Source: Massilia sp. R2A-15 (GTDB taxonomy: Bacteria > Pseudomonadota > Gammaproteobacteria > Burkholderiales > Burkholderiaceae_D). From it: a DNA stretch of 64,000 bases. Location: assembly GCF_030704305.1 (NCBI RefSeq), contig NZ_CP131935.1:4526001-4590000 (forward strand), given 5' to 3'. The translations under genes and the position numbers were made by a program. Below are positions 43,813-53,322 of this stretch, piece after piece. Numbering within the stretch: the stretch's first letter is position 1; each line of letters begins with the position of its first letter. The notes under the pieces were generated by a model. It worked only from the letters and a program-made list of their open reading frames with translations. It did no database searches and had not been told where the DNA came from.

Positions 43813-46155
43813 TTACTTGCGTAGCTTGGCGAAAGCGGCCGCCATGCTGCCCGACGGCTCGGGCGCGCGCTGCTTCTGGTGCTGCGCCATGCGCTTGCTG
43901 TCGTTCCGGTCGGCGCGCTGCTCCGGCCGGGCGCCCGGCTGCGGCGCGCTATCGGTCAGGCGCATGGTCAGCGCGATGCGTTTGCGCTTCTCGTCGACTT
44001 CAAGCACCTTCACGCGCACTACCTGGCCCGCCTTGACCACCGTGTGCGGATCCTTGACGAAGGTGTTCGACAGCGCCGAGATGTGCACCAGCCCGTCCTG
44101 GTGCACGCCAATGTCGACGAAAGCGCCGAACGCCGCCACGTTGGTCACTACGCCCTCGAGGATCATGTCCGGCCGCAGGTCGCGGATCTCCTCGACGCCT
44201 TCCTTGAAGGTCGCGGTGGTGAATTCAGGACGCGGATCGCGGCCCGGCTTCTCCAGCTCCTTCAGGATGTCGGTGATGGTCGGCACGCCGAACTTTTCGT
44301 CGGCGTACCGCGCCGGGTTCAGGGTTTTCAGCAGTCCGGCGTCGCCGATCACCGCCTTCATGTCCTTCTTGATGTCGGCCAGGATCTTCTCGACCAGCGG
44401 GTACGACTCTGGGTGCACCGCGGAGGCGTCGAGCGGGTTCTCGCCGCCCATCACGCGCAAGAAGCCGGCGGCCTGCTCGAAGGTCTTGTCGCCCAGGCGC
44501 GGCACGGCTTTCAGCGCCGCGCGCGAGGCGAACGCGCCCTTCATGTCGCGGTAGGTCACGATGCTCTGGGCGACGCTCGACGACAGGCCCGACACGCGCG
44601 CCAGCAGCGGCGCCGACGCCGTGTTGACGTCCACGCCGACCGCGTTGACGCAATCCTCGACCACGGCGTCGAGCGAGCGCGCCAGCTGGCTTTGCGACAC
44701 GTCGTGCTGGTACTGGCCGACGCCGATCGACTTCGGATCGATTTTCACCAGTTCGGCCAGAGGGTCCTGCAGGCGGCGCGCGATCGATACCGCGCCGCGC
44801 AGCGACACGTCCATGTCGGGCAGTTCGCGCGAGGCGAATTCGGAGGCCGAGTACACCGAGGCGCCGGCTTCCGACACGACGATCTTGGTCAGCTTCAGTT
44901 CCGGGCGCTGGCGGATCAGGTCCTGGGCCAGCTTGTCGGTCTCGCGCGAGGCGGTGCCGTTGCCGATCGAGATCAGCGACACGTTGTGCTTGGCCGCGAG
45001 TTGTCCCAGCAAGTGCAGCGAGCCGTCCCAGTCGTTCTTCGGCTGGTGCGGATAGATCACGGCGGTGTCGACCACCTTGCCGGTGGCGTCGACCACCGCC
45101 ACCTTGACGCCGGTGCGCAGGCCGGGATCGAGGCCCATGGTGGCGCGCGGGCCGGCTGGCGCGGCCAGCAGCAGGGCCTTGAGGTTCAGCGCGAACACGT
45201 TGATCGCGTCGAGTTCGGCCTTTTCGCGCAGGGCGCCCATCAACTCGGTCTCGAGGTGCATGAAGCTCTTCACGCGCCAGGTCCAGCGGGCCGTGTCGGC
45301 CAGCCACTTGTCGGCCGGGCGGCCCAGGTTCTTGATGCCGAAGCGCGCGGCGATGCGGCCTTCGCACGGGTTGTGCGGCGCGTCCCACTTGGGCTTCTCG
45401 GGCTCGGTGTCGAGGCGCAGGGTGACGTCGAGGATGCCTTCGCGGCGCCCGCGCAGCAGTGCCAGCGCGCGGTGCGAAGGCACGGTGCCGATCGTCTCAG
45501 AGTAGGCGAAGTAGTCGGCGAACTTTTCGCCTTCTTCCTGCTTGCCCTCGACGACCTTCGATTCGACCACGCCATGTTCGCGCACGTATTCGCGCAGCGA
45601 CTGCAGCAAGGTGGCGTCTTCGGCGAAGCGCTCCATCAGGATCTGGCGCGCGCCGTCAAGGGCCGCCTTGGCGTCGGCCACGCCAGGGTTATTGCCGTCG
45701 TCGCTGGTGAAGGCCTCGCGCAGGTATTTGGCGGCTTCCAGCTCCGGATTGATGGTCGGATCGGCCAGCAGGCCGTCGGCCAGCGGCGCCAGGCCCGCCT
45801 CGATCGCGATCTGCGCCTTGGTGCGGCGTTTCTGCTTGTACGGCAGATAGAGGTCCTCGAGGCGGGTCTTGTCCTCGGCGTGGGTGACGGCGTCCAGCAG
45901 CGCCGGCGTCATCTTGTTCTGTTCGGTGATCGACGCGATGATCGCGGCGCGCCGGTCTTCGAGCTCGCGCAGGTAGCGCAGGCGCTCTTCGAGCAGGCGC
46001 AGCTGGATGTCGTCGAGGCCGCCGGTCGCTTCCTTGCGGTAACGCGCGATGAACGGCACGGTGGCGCCTTCGTCGAGGAGGGCGATGGCGGCGGCGACCT
46101 GCGCCGGCTTGGCGGCGAGTTCGAGGGCGAGGCGTTGTTCGATAGAAGGGAGCAT
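43813..46155 (-). CDS. tex: Tex, S1-domain RNA-binding transcription accessory protein
   Basis: A 780-residue Tex protein starting at 46155 (an upstream in-frame start at 46194 lacks homology). The N-terminal helical region has [20 protein letters not shown]. The YqgF-like domain begins at [16 protein letters not shown] (about residue 325). Helix-hairpin-helix motifs follow ([20 protein letters not shown]), and an S1 domain is near the C-terminus ([20 protein letters not shown], about 655). The tail is rich in charged residues and Gln. Tex binds nucleic acid and influences transcription and stress fitness in many bacteria. It is single-gene here, with a family B repeat after its stop. Confidence 0.95.
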   Translation of the reverse strand: MLPSIEQRLALELAAKPAQVAAAIALLDEGATVPFIARYRKEATGGLDDIQLRLLEERLRYLRELEDRRAAIIASITEQNKMTPALLDAVTHAEDKTRLEDLYLPYKQKRRTKAQIAIEAGLAPLADGLLADPTINPELEAAKYLREAFTSDDGNNPGVADAKAALDGARQILMERFAEDATLLQSLREYVREHGVVESKVVEGKQEEGEKFADYFAYSETIGTVPSHRALALLRGRREGILDVTLRLDTEPEKPKWDAPHNPCEGRIAARFGIKNLGRPADKWLADTARWTWRVKSFMHLETELMGALREKAELDAINVFALNLKALLLAAPAGPRATMGLDPGLRTGVKVAVVDATGKVVDTAVIYPHQPKNDWDGSLHLLGQLAAKHNVSLISIGNGTASRETDKLAQDLIRQRPELKLTKIVVSEAGASVYSASEFASRELPDMDVSLRGAVSIARRLQDPLAELVKIDPKSIGVGQYQHDVSQSQLARSLDAVVEDCVNAVGVDVNTASAPLLARVSGLSSSVAQSIVTYRDMKGAFASRAALKAVPRLGDKTFEQAAGFLRVMGGENPLDASAVHPESYPLVEKILADIKKDMKAVIGDAGLLKTLNPARYADEKFGVPTITDILKELEKPGRDPRPEFTTATFKEGVEEIRDLRPDMILEGVVTNVAAFGAFVDIGVHQDGLVHISALSNTFVKDPHTVVKAGQVVRVKVLEVDEKRKRIALTMRLTDSAPQPGARPEQRADRNDSKRMAQHQKQRAPEPSGSMAAAFAKLRK

Positions 46156-46266
46156 GGGCACATCCTGGTGAGTCGAGGCAGGGATGATACCCAATCGCGT
46201 GGAATGCGCCAGTCTTGACAGCGTAAACTACCTGTGCGGGAAGTCGGTTTGCCGGGGGAGACAATC

Positions 46267-46665
46267 ATGCTGACGGGCGGATGTTATTGCAAAGCTATCA
46301 GGTACCGCGTTTCGGGACGAATTTTCGACGCGACTATCTGCCACTGCGAAATGTGCCGCGGGACGACCGGGGCGCCGTGCGTCGCGTGGTTCAGCGTGGC
46401 CTCGAACGAATTTGCCCTGCTGGCCGGCGCGCCGGCATCGTTCCGCTCGAGTGATCATGCGACGCGAACGTTTTGCCCCACCTGCGGCACCCAGCTCACG
46501 TTTCGCGACGATGCCAGGCCGGACGAGACCGACGTGACTATCTGCAGCCTGGATGATCCGAACATGATCGCGCCGCAAGACCACACCTTCACGCGCAGCC
46601 AGGCTGGATGGTTGAAGCTGGCGGACGGTTTGCCGCGTTTTACGCTCAGCCGCGCCGAAGGCTGA
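46267..46665 (+). CDS. GFA/CENP-V family zinc protein
   Basis: A 132-residue protein of the glutathione-dependent formaldehyde-activating (Gfa) superfamily. The zinc cysteines are present in LTGGCYCKAIRYRVSG, TICHCEMCRG and FCPTCGTQL. GGGGGAGA precedes the ATG by six bases. The founding enzyme was thought to form S-hydroxymethylglutathione, but most members are of unknown role. It is a lone gene, divergent from tex by about 110 bases. Confidence 0.9.
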   Translation: MLTGGCYCKAIRYRVSGRIFDATICHCEMCRGTTGAPCVAWFSVASNEFALLAGAPASFRSSDHATRTFCPTCGTQLTFRDDARPDETDVTICSLDDPNMIAPQDHTFTRSQAGWLKLADGLPRFTLSRAEG

Positions 46666-46737
46666 CTTGAAAAACCGGGCTCAGCCCAACTAATCCGGTC
46701 CCGGGGTGGGCGGCGGCGCTGGCGTGGGGTGAAGCGG

Positions 46738-47811
46738 TCAGGCCTTTTTCAGTCCGCCCGGGTTGAGCGTGCCGGTGCTCGGCGAATTGTCGCGGCCCGC
46801 GCCCTTGCCCGGATTGGTGCCGTCGCCCAGGCCCGAGCGGTTGTCCTTGGCGGCCGGGGCCGGCGCCGGGGTTTCCACCGGCTTGGCCTTGGCCTTGAGT
46901 TGCGCCGCCGCTTTCGCTTCCGCCGCCGCGGCCGCCTTCGCCGCAGCCGCGGCCTTGGCTTCCGCTTCCTTGGCCGCCTTGGCGTCGGCCGCCGCCTGCT
47001 TTGCCGCGGCCGCATCGGCTTTCGCCTTCTCGGCCGCAGTCGCCTTGGCGGCGCCCGGGTTGTCGGTACCAATGTTCGGCGAATTGACCTTGCCGCCGCC
47101 CTGGCCTGGATTGCTGCCGTCGCCCAGGCCGGAATGGTTGGTCTTCGGGTCCGGCACCGCCACGGGCGCCTGCGCCGGCACGTTGCGCACCTTGATGATG
47201 GCGTCGTTGAAGTCGCGGTCGCCGCCGCCCTGCAGGTCTTCGAAGCCGATCTGCACGCCGCCGTCGGCCGTGCCGCTCATCTTCGCGTGCTCGATGTTGT
47301 CGCTGTTCCCGGAGGCGGCGCCGGCCTTGAAGAAATTGCCCTGGCCGTTGTCGATGCCGAACTGGATTTTGGTGCCGGCCGCGAATGTGCCCAGGTCGAC
47401 CGATCCGGTCTTGTTGTCGACGCCGATGTATTGCCTGGTCTTGAAATTGTCGGTCGAGTAGAAGATCTTGTTGTCGTAACCCGAGTCGGACGCCTGGATG
47501 TCGACCACCACATGGCCGCTGCCGGCGATGACGCCGCCGGCGGTCATTTCCAGGCCGTCCGGCTTCTCGCTGGCCACGCTCGCGGCCGGGGCGGCGCCGG
47601 CGACCTTGCCGGCCGGCGTGTACAGCCCGAGTTCCGGCTTGGCCGCGGCGGCGCCGAGCGTGACCGTGGACGCGGGCGTCTTCGCCGCCGCCGGCGCCTT
47701 GGGCGCTACCGCCTTGGCTGCCTTGGCCGCTTCGGCGGCGTTCGCTTTGATCGCTTTTGCCGCCTCGGCGGCTGCCTTGCCGGCGGCGGCGTTGCTTTGT
47801 ACGGTAGTCAT
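46738..47811 (-). CDS. DUF4114-containing protein with Ala/Lys-rich segments and a duplicated Gly/Asn/Pro motif
   Basis: A 357-residue protein from ATG 47811. Residues 1-50 are Ala/Lys-rich (AEAAKAIKANAAEAAKAAKA). Residues about 85-208 form a DUF4114 domain (IGFEDLQGGGDRDFNDAII is its signature), a beta fold common in secreted adhesins and calcium-dependent proteins. A 29-residue motif follows at 225-253 (SGLGDGSNPGQGGGKVNSP) and again at 324-352 (SGLGDGTNPGKGAGRDNSP), with 20 identical positions. An Ala/Lys/Glu helix (about 255-310) joins them. There is no classical signal peptide, so a type I secretion route or a surface role is possible. Function unknown. Confidence 0.75.
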   Translation of the reverse strand: MTTVQSNAAAGKAAAEAAKAIKANAAEAAKAAKAVAPKAPAAAKTPASTVTLGAAAAKPELGLYTPAGKVAGAAPAASVASEKPDGLEMTAGGVIAGSGHVVVDIQASDSGYDNKIFYSTDNFKTRQYIGVDNKTGSVDLGTFAAGTKIQFGIDNGQGNFFKAGAASGNSDNIEHAKMSGTADGGVQIGFEDLQGGGDRDFNDAIIKVRNVPAQAPVAVPDPKTNHSGLGDGSNPGQGGGKVNSPNIGTDNPGAAKATAAEKAKADAAAAKQAAADAKAAKEAEAKAAAAAKAAAAAEAKAAAQLKAKAKPVETPAPAPAAKDNRSGLGDGTNPGKGAGRDNSPSTGTLNPGGLKKA

Positions 47812-48232
47812 GATTGGCGTTCCCACGGGGGGTGTTTGGTATGGAGGGAACTATAACAGGCATTACTTTGCGGAAATTATTCCCCACAGGGAATTTCTGG
47901 TGTATGTTGGCCTGTGTCAACACTTTCACAGCCGGCTGGAGGCCTTGCGTAGCGGCAAAACAACATGCCGCTGGCGCCAATGCCACGGCAGCCCGGTGCG
48001 CATACACCCGAATCGCCGCAAGCGCGCTGATCAGAGCGGCTTGTCTTGACGGCGGTTTGGGGTGATGATGACAGACCAGCGCACGGGAAAACCTGCCGCC
48101 GGCGGACAGCGCGATGCTTGCGTGGCGGGGGTTTGTTGATTTTTGTAATCTTTTTCTCGGTCGTACGATTCCGCACAAAACAAGTCGGGGCGAATGAAGC
48201 ATAATACCGGGTCTTGTCTTTTTTGATACAGA
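47812..48232. other. Intergenic region between the DUF4114 and SNF2 genes
   Basis: A divergent 421-base region with no gene seen. It contains a short inverted repeat ATTCCC/GGGAAT at 47879-47894, close to the start of the DUF4114 gene, and AT-rich DNA at 48130-48240 that probably carries the helicase promoter. No hairpin-T terminator or repeat of families A or B is present. Confidence 0.5.
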
Positions 48233-51200
48233 ATGCAAAGAACAATGCACACAATGGATTTGATGCGCGACGACTCCAGCGATGCGCCGGCCGCCCCAGC
48301 GGCCCAGCCGTCCGCGCCGGCCGCGCCGCTGGCGGCCCCGGTGGCCAGCTGGCTGCAGCGGGTCGACGCCGCCGCGCACCCGCGCCCGAAACTGAGCGCC
48401 GAGATCAAGGATCCGAAGCTGGCGCAGTTCAAGTTCGTTTATGTGCTGGCCCCCACCAGCGGCGGCCGCCATGTGGCCCTGTGCCTGTGCAAGGCGCGCC
48501 TGCGCCCGAACGGCGACGTGGCCGCGGCCAGCCCGGTCAGCGAGGTGTTCTCGCTGCTGTCGGCCCCGCCCGCCTATCTCGAAGGCGACGACGAGGACCT
48601 GGTGCGCTTCTTCATCGCCATGCGCAGCGGCGCCCAGCAAAGCAGCAGCGCCACCGAGCCCAAGGGCAAAATCGGCGCGATCCTGCTGCAGATGCTGCTG
48701 GAGCAAGACAAATTACTGTGGGCTAATTCCTGGCCCGATATGTCGAACGGCCTGGTCTATCCGCTGCAGGCCGGCCCGGTGCGCAAGGCCAACCTGGTCT
48801 GGCGCGACGAGGGCCGCACCGCCCGCCTCGGCTGGCAGGTCGAGCCGGCGCCCGGCGCCACCCACAGCGCCGCCGACCAGATCGACTACATGCTGCCGAC
48901 GGATCCGCCGTGGTACATCGACAACCTGTCGTGCGGCGCGCTGGACCTGAACCGCGGCGGCGTCGACATCTCGCTGGCCGAGCTGCAGGCGCTGGTGGCC
49001 CAGGCGCCGGCGCTGACCGGCAGCGACAAGCGCCGCGTCTCGCAGCTGCTGCTGGCGCACGGCCTGCAGCAGCTGATGCCGCTGCCCCAGCCGCTGACCC
49101 AGCGCATGCGCAACGACGTCACGCCGCGCCCCTACCTGCTGCTCGACTCGGTCCAGCTGGCCGACGGCGCCACACAGCGCTGGCACGACATGGCCGTGCT
49201 GTCCTATGACTACGACGGCGAGCGCGTCTCGTTCGACCCGGCCCAGCGCGTGGTGCGCCAGATCGGCGACGTCACCGAGGTGATCGCGCGCGATTCCGCC
49301 GCCGAGGCCGCCGCGCTGGCGACCCTGAACGCGCTCGGCTTCCGCAAGCCGTCCACGCCGCCGCTGAATGGCCTGGCCGGCGCCCTGCAGCTCGACAGCC
49401 AGGCGCACTGGATCCGATTCGCCCAGGGCGACCTCGACACCCTGGCCGCCGGCGGCTGGCAGCTCAAGCGCTCGAAAACCTACCGCTACGACGTGGTCGC
49501 GGTGGAAGACTGGTACGCCGACATCGACCAGCCGGCCGAGGCGGGCAATGCCTGGTTCGAGCTGGAATTGGGCATCGTGGTCAACCAGAAGCGGGTGCCA
49601 CTGCTGCCGGTGCTGGTGCAGCTGATCCGCAGCGCGCCGGCCGATTTCGACCCGGACGTGCTGGCCGCCCACGCCGACACCGACCAGATGCTCGCGCCCC
49701 TGCCCGACGGCCTGCGCGTGGCGCTGCCGTGGGGCCGACTGAAGCCCATCCTCGCCACCCTCGGCGAGCTGTATTTCAGCGACAAGATCAAGAACAAGGT
49801 GCGCCTGTCCACCCTCGACGCGGCCCGCCTCGAAGACCTGGCGCGCGGCACGGAATTGCGCTGGACCGGCGGCGAGCAGCTGCGCGAGACCGGCCGCAAG
49901 CTCAGCCTGTTCGGCTCGGTGCAGAAGGTGCCGGCGCCAGGCGGCCTGCAAGCCACCCTGCGCGACTACCAGGCCGACGGCCTGGCCTGGATGCAGTTCC
50001 TGCGCGAGTACGATCTGGCCGGCATCCTGGCCGACGACATGGGCCTGGGCAAGACGGTGCAGACCCTGGCCCACATCCTGGTCGAGAAGGAAGCCGGCCG
50101 CCTGACCAGCCCGGCGCTGGTGATCGCCCCGACCAGCCTGATGACCAACTGGCAGGACGAGGCCGCCAAATTCGCGCCAGGCCTGAAGGTGCTGCTGCTG
50201 CAAGGCAAGGAGCGGCTCGAGCTGTTCGACCAGATCGACAACGTCGACCTGGTGCTGACCACCTACGCGCTGCTGCCGCGCGACGAGGAAAAGCTGCGCG
50301 AGCACGCCTACCACCTGGTCATCCTGGACGAATCGCACTACATCAAGAACAACCGCTCCAAGGCGGCCCAGAGCGCCGGACTGCTCAATGCGCGCCACCG
50401 CCTGTGCCTGACCGGCACGCCGCTCGAGAACCACCTGGGCGAACTGTGGTCGCAGTTCCACTTCCTGCTGCCGGGCCTGCTGGGCGACGAGAAGACCTTC
50501 AACAGCCAGTTCCGCCATCCGATCGAGCGCCAGGACGACCCGCTGCGCCGGGCCCTGCTGAACCGCCGCATCCGGCCCTTCCTGCTGCGCCGGACCAAGG
50601 ACAACGTCGCCAAGGAACTGCCGCCGAAGACCGAAATGGTGCGCAAGGTAGAACTGTCCGGCGCCCAGCGCGACCTGTACGAAACCGTGCGCCTGGCGAT
50701 GGACAAGAAGGTGCGCGACGAGATCGACAAGAAGGGCGTGGCGCGCAGCCAGATCGTGATCCTCGAGGCGCTGCTCAAGCTGCGCCAGGTGTGCTGCGAT
50801 CCGCGCCTGGTCAAGGCGCTGCCGGCGCGCAAGAAGGACAGCGGCTCGGCCAAGCTGCTCGACCTGATGCAGATGGTGGACGACCTGCTCGACGAAGGCC
50901 GCAAGATCCTGGTGTTCTCGCAATTCACCAGCATGCTCGAGCTGATCCAGCAGGAACTCGACGCGCGCCGTATCCCGTTCGCGCTGCTGACCGGCGAAAC
51001 CAAGGACCGCGCGGCCCAGGTCGCCGCGTTCCAGCAGGGCGCCGTGCCGATTTTCCTGATCAGCCTGAAGGCCGGCGGCGTCGGCCTGAACCTGACCGCG
51101 GCCGATACCGTGATCCACTACGATCCGTGGTGGAATCCGGCGGCCGAGCAGCAGGCCACCGACCGCGCCTGGCGCATCGGCCAGGACAAGCCGGTGTTCG

Positions 51201-51361
51201 TCTACAAGCTGATCGCCAAGGGCACGCTGGAAGAGAAGATCCAGCTGCTGCAGCAGAAGAAGTCCGACCTGGCGCAGTCGATCCTGGCCGACGGCGAGTC
51301 GCAGAAGCTGGTGCTGACCCAGGAAGACTTGCAAGCCATTTTCGCTCCACTCGAGGAATAA
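48233..51361 (+). CDS. SNF2-family DEAD/DEAH helicase
   Basis: A 1042-residue Swi2/Snf2 ATPase. The N-terminal 550 residues are an uncharacterised region, and the two RecA-like lobes follow. Walker A is LADDMGLGKTVQT (about 599-611), motif II is ILDESHYIKNNRS (about 697), and lobe 2 has LVFSQFTSMLELIQQEL and motif VI ATDRAWRIGQDKPVFVYKL. Bacterial members translocate on double-stranded DNA or remodel RNA polymerase (RapA) or other protein-DNA complexes. Several ATGs lie near the start (48233, 48245, 48254, 48263) and none has a strong ribosome site. A histidine kinase gene begins eight bases after its stop. Confidence 0.92.
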   Translation: MQRTMHTMDLMRDDSSDAPAAPAAQPSAPAAPLAAPVASWLQRVDAAAHPRPKLSAEIKDPKLAQFKFVYVLAPTSGGRHVALCLCKARLRPNGDVAAASPVSEVFSLLSAPPAYLEGDDEDLVRFFIAMRSGAQQSSSATEPKGKIGAILLQMLLEQDKLLWANSWPDMSNGLVYPLQAGPVRKANLVWRDEGRTARLGWQVEPAPGATHSAADQIDYMLPTDPPWYIDNLSCGALDLNRGGVDISLAELQALVAQAPALTGSDKRRVSQLLLAHGLQQLMPLPQPLTQRMRNDVTPRPYLLLDSVQLADGATQRWHDMAVLSYDYDGERVSFDPAQRVVRQIGDVTEVIARDSAAEAAALATLNALGFRKPSTPPLNGLAGALQLDSQAHWIRFAQGDLDTLAAGGWQLKRSKTYRYDVVAVEDWYADIDQPAEAGNAWFELELGIVVNQKRVPLLPVLVQLIRSAPADFDPDVLAAHADTDQMLAPLPDGLRVALPWGRLKPILATLGELYFSDKIKNKVRLSTLDAARLEDLARGTELRWTGGEQLRETGRKLSLFGSVQKVPAPGGLQATLRDYQADGLAWMQFLREYDLAGILADDMGLGKTVQTLAHILVEKEAGRLTSPALVIAPTSLMTNWQDEAAKFAPGLKVLLLQGKERLELFDQIDNVDLVLTTYALLPRDEEKLREHAYHLVILDESHYIKNNRSKAAQSAGLLNARHRLCLTGTPLENHLGELWSQFHFLLPGLLGDEKTFNSQFRHPIERQDDPLRRALLNRRIRPFLLRRTKDNVAKELPPKTEMVRKVELSGAQRDLYETVRLAMDKKVRDEIDKKGVARSQIVILEALLKLRQVCCDPRLVKALPARKKDSGSAKLLDLMQMVDDLLDEGRKILVFSQFTSMLELIQQELDARRIPFALLTGETKDRAAQVAAFQQGAVPIFLISLKAGGVGLNLTAADTVIHYDPWWNPAAEQQATDRAWRIGQDKPVFVYKLIAKGTLEEKIQLLQQKKSDLAQSILADGESQKLVLTQEDLQAIFAPLEE

Positions 51362-51369
51362 GGGACCCC

Positions 51370-52512
51370 ATGACGCCAGGCGCCGCCGACCAGTTTCGCA
51401 CCATTGCCGAGATCGGAGGCGACGTCGCCTGCATCGTCGATTGCCGCACCGGCGAGCCCACCTACATCAGCGCCTCGGTGGAACAGCTGGTTGGCTACAG
51501 CCCCGACGAGCTGCGCGGCCAGATGGCCGGCGGCGCGCTTGTGCCGGTAATGGCGGGCCTGCCGGCGCGCCTGGCGCGCTTCGTCGCCGGCGACCTGAGC
51601 CGCCTGAAGCTGGTGCGCGAATTCGACTTCCCGCATCGCGACGGCCACCTTGTCCCGGTGGAAATCATCTCCAGCGTGCTGGTCGACCAGGCCGGCCAGC
51701 CGTCCGTGCTCGTCGGCCTGATCCGCGACCTGTCGGCGCGCCGCGAGCATGAGGCCGGCCGGCGCCGCTTTGCCAGCATGCTCAACCACGAATTCCGCAC
51801 GCCGCTGTCGACCATCGACGGCGCCATCCAGCGGCTGGAAGTGACCGGCGCCGATGCCGACCAGCCCACGCGCGAGCGCTACCGCCGCATCTCGGCCGCG
51901 GTCGAACGCCTGATCGGCATGCTCGACCAGTACCTGTCGCCGGACCGGGTCGAGGCCAGCGGCACCGTGCGCCGCACCGACAGCATCAATCCGCGCCGGC
52001 TGCTGGAAGAAGGCGCCCTGCTCGCGCGCGCGGCCGGGCGCCACGCAACGCTGGCGCTGGGCGACCTGCCGGACACGCTGCGCGGCGAGCCGCAGGGCTT
52101 GCGGCTGGCGCTGAAGGTGCTGGTCGACAACGCGTTGCAGTATTCGCCGGCCGGCACGCCGATCGCCCTGTCGGGCCAGCGCACCGAGGGCGGCATCGAG
52201 TTGCGGGTGCGCGACCACGGCGCCGGCGTGCCCGAGGGCGAAACCGAACTCATCTTCGCCAAGTCGCGGCGCGGCAGCAATGCCGGCGCGCGGCCCGGCT
52301 CCGGCCTCGGCCTGTACATGGCGCGTTCGGTGGTCGAAGTCCACGGCGGCACGGTCGGCGTCGAGCCGGCCGGTGCGGAAGGCGCCGTGTTCACAATCTT
52401 CCTGCCAATACGTGAGTCTTCCGGGAAACTTGTTGCATCATCTGGTGACACAAGTGATAATTCCGGTAACAAAATTAGGTTGGCACTGGGCCCCGACAAT
52501 GCCCAGCCTTAA
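51370..52512 (+). CDS. Cytoplasmic PAS-domain sensor histidine kinase
   Basis: A 380-residue kinase without membrane segments. The PAS domain covers about residues 10-125 (GEPTYISASVEQLVGYSPDE). The H box is SMLNHEFRTPLSTIDGA with His140. The ATPase domain has VLVDNALQYSPAG (N box), RDHGAGVP (G1) and GSGLGLYMARSVVEVHGG (G2). The last 30 residues are low-complexity (SSGKLVASSGDTSDNSGNK). It is eight bases after the SNF2 gene and 27 before a response regulator gene. The signal sensed is unknown; a soluble PAS suggests redox, oxygen or a small molecule. Confidence 0.92.
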   Translation: MTPGAADQFRTIAEIGGDVACIVDCRTGEPTYISASVEQLVGYSPDELRGQMAGGALVPVMAGLPARLARFVAGDLSRLKLVREFDFPHRDGHLVPVEIISSVLVDQAGQPSVLVGLIRDLSARREHEAGRRRFASMLNHEFRTPLSTIDGAIQRLEVTGADADQPTRERYRRISAAVERLIGMLDQYLSPDRVEASGTVRRTDSINPRRLLEEGALLARAAGRHATLALGDLPDTLRGEPQGLRLALKVLVDNALQYSPAGTPIALSGQRTEGGIELRVRDHGAGVPEGETELIFAKSRRGSNAGARPGSGLGLYMARSVVEVHGGTVGVEPAGAEGAVFTIFLPIRESSGKLVASSGDTSDNSGNKIRLALGPDNAQP

Positions 52513-52539
52513 TGAGACAAAAAACAACACGACCAACCC

Positions 52540-53223
52540 ATGACGCAGATACTGATCGTTGAAGACAACGGCGAATACGCCGGAGACATGGCGGAGTTCC
52601 TGGTGGAGCTCAATCATGATGTCACGATCGCCACGACCGCCGCAGAAATGTGGGCCGCGCTGACCAAGACGCCGACCGCAGTGGTCGTGCTCGACCTCGG
52701 TTTGCCCGACGAAGATGGCTTCAACGTCATTCCCCGCATGCGCCAGCTGTACCCCGAGATCGGGCTGCTGGTGCTGACCGGCAGGGTCGCGTTCGACAAC
52801 CGCATCCTCGGCTTGCGCCTCGGCGCCGACCACTACCTGACCAAGCCGATCAAGTTTCCCGAGCTGGCCGCCCACATTGAGGCGCTCGACCGGCGCGTGC
52901 GTCCGCAGGAAGCGGCGCTGCCGGCGCCGACCAAGTGGACCCTGCGCGTGAGCGCGCGCCAGCTGGAACTGTCGGGCAGCGTCATCGATCTGACGGAAAA
53001 AGAGTGCAACTTCCTGCATCTGCTGACCATTAATACCCGTCCGGTGCCGCGCCAGGTGATCGTGGCCGGCATGGGCGGCGACGACCCCGACGCCAGCCGC
53101 CGGGTCGACATGCTGGTGTACCGCCTGCGCAAGAAGGCGCGCAGCGGCCTGGGCCAGGACCTGCCGCTGCGCAGTGCCTACGGCGAGGGATACAGCCTGT
53201 CGGCCGGTTTCACCCTGCTGTGA
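52540..53223 (+). CDS. OmpR-like response regulator
   Basis: A 227-residue response regulator. The receiver (1-120) has the acidic pocket EDN (8-10), phosphoacceptor Asp52 in VVLDLGLPDEDGF, and the conserved Lys in YLTKPIKF. The winged-helix output (about 130-225) resembles OmpR/PhoB, with DLTEKECNFLHLLTIN and RRVDMLVYRLRKKA. It pairs with the PAS kinase just upstream, and the two follow the SNF2 gene closely. Targets are not visible. A RAYT-containing mobile module follows after 46 bases. Confidence 0.93.
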   Translation: MTQILIVEDNGEYAGDMAEFLVELNHDVTIATTAAEMWAALTKTPTAVVVLDLGLPDEDGFNVIPRMRQLYPEIGLLVLTGRVAFDNRILGLRLGADHYLTKPIKFPELAAHIEALDRRVRPQEAALPAPTKWTLRVSARQLELSGSVIDLTEKECNFLHLLTINTRPVPRQVIVAGMGGDDPDASRRVDMLVYRLRKKARSGLGQDLPLRSAYGEGYSLSAGFTLL

Positions 53224-53322
53224 ACGTAAATAGGGACAGGGTCAGCCCAAATTTGGCCTTTCTTAAAATCAATTAGGGACAGGGTGGTGTAGAATCGGGA
53301 TTTCCGCCCGATTTACACCGCC

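Noticed and set aside
43607..44554. A plus-strand 315-residue frame across the start of the tex coding region.
   Set aside because: Mostly antisense to tex, Ser/Arg-rich, and without recognisable domains.
46646..48706. A 686-residue minus-strand frame spanning the DUF4114 gene and beyond.
   Set aside because: It overlaps three better-supported features, consists of Arg/Gln/Gly-rich shadow sequence and has no family motifs.
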